Shown: positions 61,352 to 64,000 of the stretch, one piece after another
Layout: each line of letters begins with the position of its first letter
How positions within the stretch are numbered: position 1 is the first letter of the stretch
NCBI RefSeq assembly: GCF_002078875.1
Contig: NC_034415.1
Span: forward strand, 18,939,975-19,003,974
Origin: Numida meleagris
Taxonomy: Eukaryota; Chordata; Aves; Galliformes; Numididae
Length of the DNA stretch: 64,000 bases
Reading direction: 5' to 3'
Position numbers and translations under genes: made by a program
The notes under the pieces: generated by a model
What the model was told of the DNA's origin: nothing
Databases searched by the model: none
Seen by the model: the letters and a program-made list of their open reading frames with translations, nothing else

Positions 61352-64000
61352 GTATGTCATTTAAATCAGTCAGAGAATATATCTTTACTGTCACCTAAAC
61401 TTTTCAAATGAATAATATGAGGATTAAGCATCTTTGTCATAAAATGAATATCGCTTAAGTATTCGATTATAGTCAGATTCATGAGCCATTTTGAATCGCA
61501 AACACATTACTATAAAGGTCCACAATTGCAGAAAATTTAAACCAAATCGGAAAGGAGGAAAAGGAAGTAATAATGAATTCTAGGATGTTTTAGTTACATA
61601 GTTTCAAAAAGTCATCTGACATAAGATCAGTCTTAAAATCACATAAACTATGTAGATGTGATTCTAGTTAAAGCTGTGTTGTATTGCATACAGACTTGGT
61701 AAAATTTGACTTCTATTGGCATAATTGCCTTTTGTCTTCTTTCACTGGCAGAATTAATTATGGATTTTTTTCAATCTGCTTCAAAGCATGAACTAACAGA
61801 CTGAGTCCTCAAGTGGCAGCCTCCAGTAGAGATCCTATCCCAGTGTGTCATTACATCATGCAGTGTTCCAGTTTCCTAATTTATCGTATGCAATAAGGCA
61901 TGTCTAAATTCTTGTAGTTTTACACTCATCCATACAGTGATACTGTATCCTACTACTAAGATGTTTGGCAAGATTCACAGCTGGTGTGAATCACTGCAGC
62001 TTTACTGAGGTTAGACCAAAGGACCTGACTTGTAACATTTTTTTCGATGAGCGCAGTGCCATCTTGTGTGTGAAAAACTTGTTGCATAATAGAAGTATTA
62101 AGGCCACCCATTCACTTTCTTTGCTGACTTTGTTTCTTACGTGCACTGCAGAGTCTTCCTTAAATTCATAAATTTCCTAATCTGTTACTCAGTCTTAAAT
62201 TGCATCTTGCTCATATTCTGTCTTCTCTCTGTGACGGTCTTTTTGTTTGTCTGCAGGCATTTCCGATAATTTTTTATTCCAGTATGTATCTTAAAAGGCA
62301 TGGGAGGAAAAACGCAGATTAGAAGAGATGCAGATCACTATTATTTTTATTACTATTATTTATCTAAATTGAACTGATTTTGATCAAACATTACTTTGTC
62401 CTGTATTATTTTTTTAAATAGTTATTCTCTCTGTTCCTAATATTTTCCTAAAACATTTTTTTCCTGTGGTGTCCTAAGTCTAGTATAAATAGGGGCCAAC
62501 TAAGATTTATTTTCATTATTTTGATAGAAATTGCTGTTTTACTTTTTTGCAGCGATAATGGTGGATGTGTGCCCCCTCTCCTTGGTTTCTTTTTTTTTTT
62601 TCCCAAATTTGGCTTAATCTTTTCTTTCTTCACTAGTGCAGCATTTCCAGATGGATATATTTCTGGCTTGAAGTAATGTAGAAAGACACAGGTGAGCTCA
62701 GTTATCAGAAAGATCCCCATTATCAATGCAAAATAGAAGCAATTTAGAAGGAAAAAGAGATGATGAACTATAATCAAAGTAAATATACTGGACTCTGCTT
62801 TAATCTTAAAAAATCAGGTATCTTAGTGACAGCCAGTATCTCAGGGAAAAATACTGTGCATTGACGTGGTTAAGAAGATATTTGGTGCAGCTAGAAAATG
62901 ATGGGAAAAGTTTTGTCTGAGTTCTTCGCAATAGAAGTACCGAATAGTGTTTCCTTGTAAAAACAAAAGATTTTTTCTGGGTATTACCAGTTGACTGGCA
63001 TGACCATTCCTCAAATGTCATTGTAGTATGAATTAATTATTCCCAAGTGAAGACCCTCTGTTCTCAAAAGAGAGAATTTAACTTTCAGTTATAATTACTT
63101 CATGGTGTGAATAGTCAAATTATTCTAGAATACAATGTACTAGTCCAGAATCAAATGTCCACACAAGGAGCTCTTTTAGCATATTTCATTTACTATACAA
63201 TTATATTGTTCCAGGCAGTTTTTCTCAATAAAACTTATATTTGCCTGAAAGGTGAGGGTTTTTCTTATAGGAAGGGAATGGAGGTTATCACAACAAAATT
63301 TAGTTGTGTAATTTAACCTTTTTTTCAGAATATTTGCAGTCCAGCCCTTCAAATATTTTCAGAATTACAATTAAATATTTGATATGGCCTTTAGAAAAAT
63401 ACTTAACACTAAATAGCATGCAGTTTTCCCTCTTTTCCTTTAGTAAACTTACTAAATAATGCAGACTATTCAAGCTTCACAGATTTTTAAAAGGGAATTG
63501 AGATAATGTGTGTAGGCTACATTCAGAGAATTATTACTTCTAATTCTTTTTCATAACTGAACATGCGTACCAGTATAGCCCATAAAGAGTTTGCATCTTT
63601 GAAGATGGCTGACATCTACCAAGTACAGCTGCTACAATTCAATAGCCATCTTGAAGTAGGTATCTGAATTAGAGTGAGAATTTCTGTCTTCTCGTAACAT
63701 ACAGGTCTTCAGTCTTTGCTGAAGAAAATTGGATGAGAAAAATCAGAAATTGTGTTTTTTATTTAAGAAGAGAATTATGTGTTAGAAGTCTTTGGCAAAG
63801 TTGTATTCACCAGTCAGTAGGGATACAAACTTTTTTTGTAATTTAGAGAAAACAGAAATCCATTTTCTCACGCTATTAAGAGACAGTGTGAAGGGAATTA
63901 GGAGTGGTCACAAGATGAAATAACTTTGAAACTTCTGCTCTTACAGTCATGGAATTATATTTCTCATCACTTTTTATTCTTACAGGTAAAGGTGAGAATC
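61352..64000 (+). other. ZZZ3: ZZZ3 intron 8 (3' end beyond window)
   Basis: 2.6 kb of AT-rich sequence without a recognised exon or CR1. An acceptor-like TTATTCTTACAG at 63974-63985 is followed by GTAAAGGTGAGAATC, which does not encode the expected next ZZZ3 residues. Confidence 0.85.

Noticed and set aside
63974..64000. Possible next ZZZ3 exon at the right edge after TTATTCTTACAG
   Set aside because: In the required phase it reads VKVRI, which does not fit the expected acidic sequence before the ZZ finger. It is more likely a cryptic acceptor.
1..64000. CRISPR arrays, tRNA or rRNA genes, integrated viruses, bacterial operons
   Set aside because: No regularly spaced repeats, cloverleaf with A and B boxes, rRNA core sequence, LTR pair or prokaryotic gene organisation was seen on reading both strands.

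Overview
The window is ordinary vertebrate nuclear DNA, almost certainly from a bird and probably chicken-like. It has split genes with GT-AG introns, an AT-rich background, one dense CpG island, and several 5'-truncated CR1 LINE copies whose 3' ends carry the bird-typical ATTCTATG direct repeat. There is no bacterial, phage, plasmid or CRISPR content. No organelle or viral insert was recognised. Layout: two genes lie head to tail on the + strand. The last four coding exons of USP33 (a ubiquitin-specific protease) occupy 566-5196 and encode the end of its first DUSP domain and all of its second. A 3'UTR and roughly 7 kb of intergenic DNA follow. A CpG island at about 12860-14400 is the likely ZZZ3 promoter. 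A 23 kb leader intron holding four CR1 copies leads to an inferred non-coding leader exon (36683-36837). A very large first coding exon (38377-39935) encodes residues 1-502, plus the first two bases of codon 503, of ZZZ3, the ZZ-type zinc-finger subunit of the ATAC histone acetyltransferase complex. Seven further coding exons (52742-61351) carry the coiled-coil segment and the Myb/SANT domain. Together the eight exons give 779 continuous codons with every splice phase compatible. The C-terminal ZZ finger lies beyond the right edge. How the genes relate: both gene calls rest on direct translation of the exons and my recall of the human proteins. The same tandem USP33-ZZZ3 order exists in human (established knowledge). 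The products act separately: USP33 removes ubiquitin from cytoplasmic and membrane clients, and ZZZ3 works in chromatin. Their adjacency is conserved synteny and does not imply a shared pathway. Hunt result: I found no new biological system. The observations most worth checking are a cluster of very short upstream ORFs in the inferred ZZZ3 leader, a near-minimal 82 bp ZZZ3 intron whose retention would truncate the protein before the SANT domain, two CTCF-like core motifs, a perfect 23 bp palindrome and a 27 bp direct duplication in the largest ZZZ3 intron, and an old CR1 relic near 18.4-19.0 kb.
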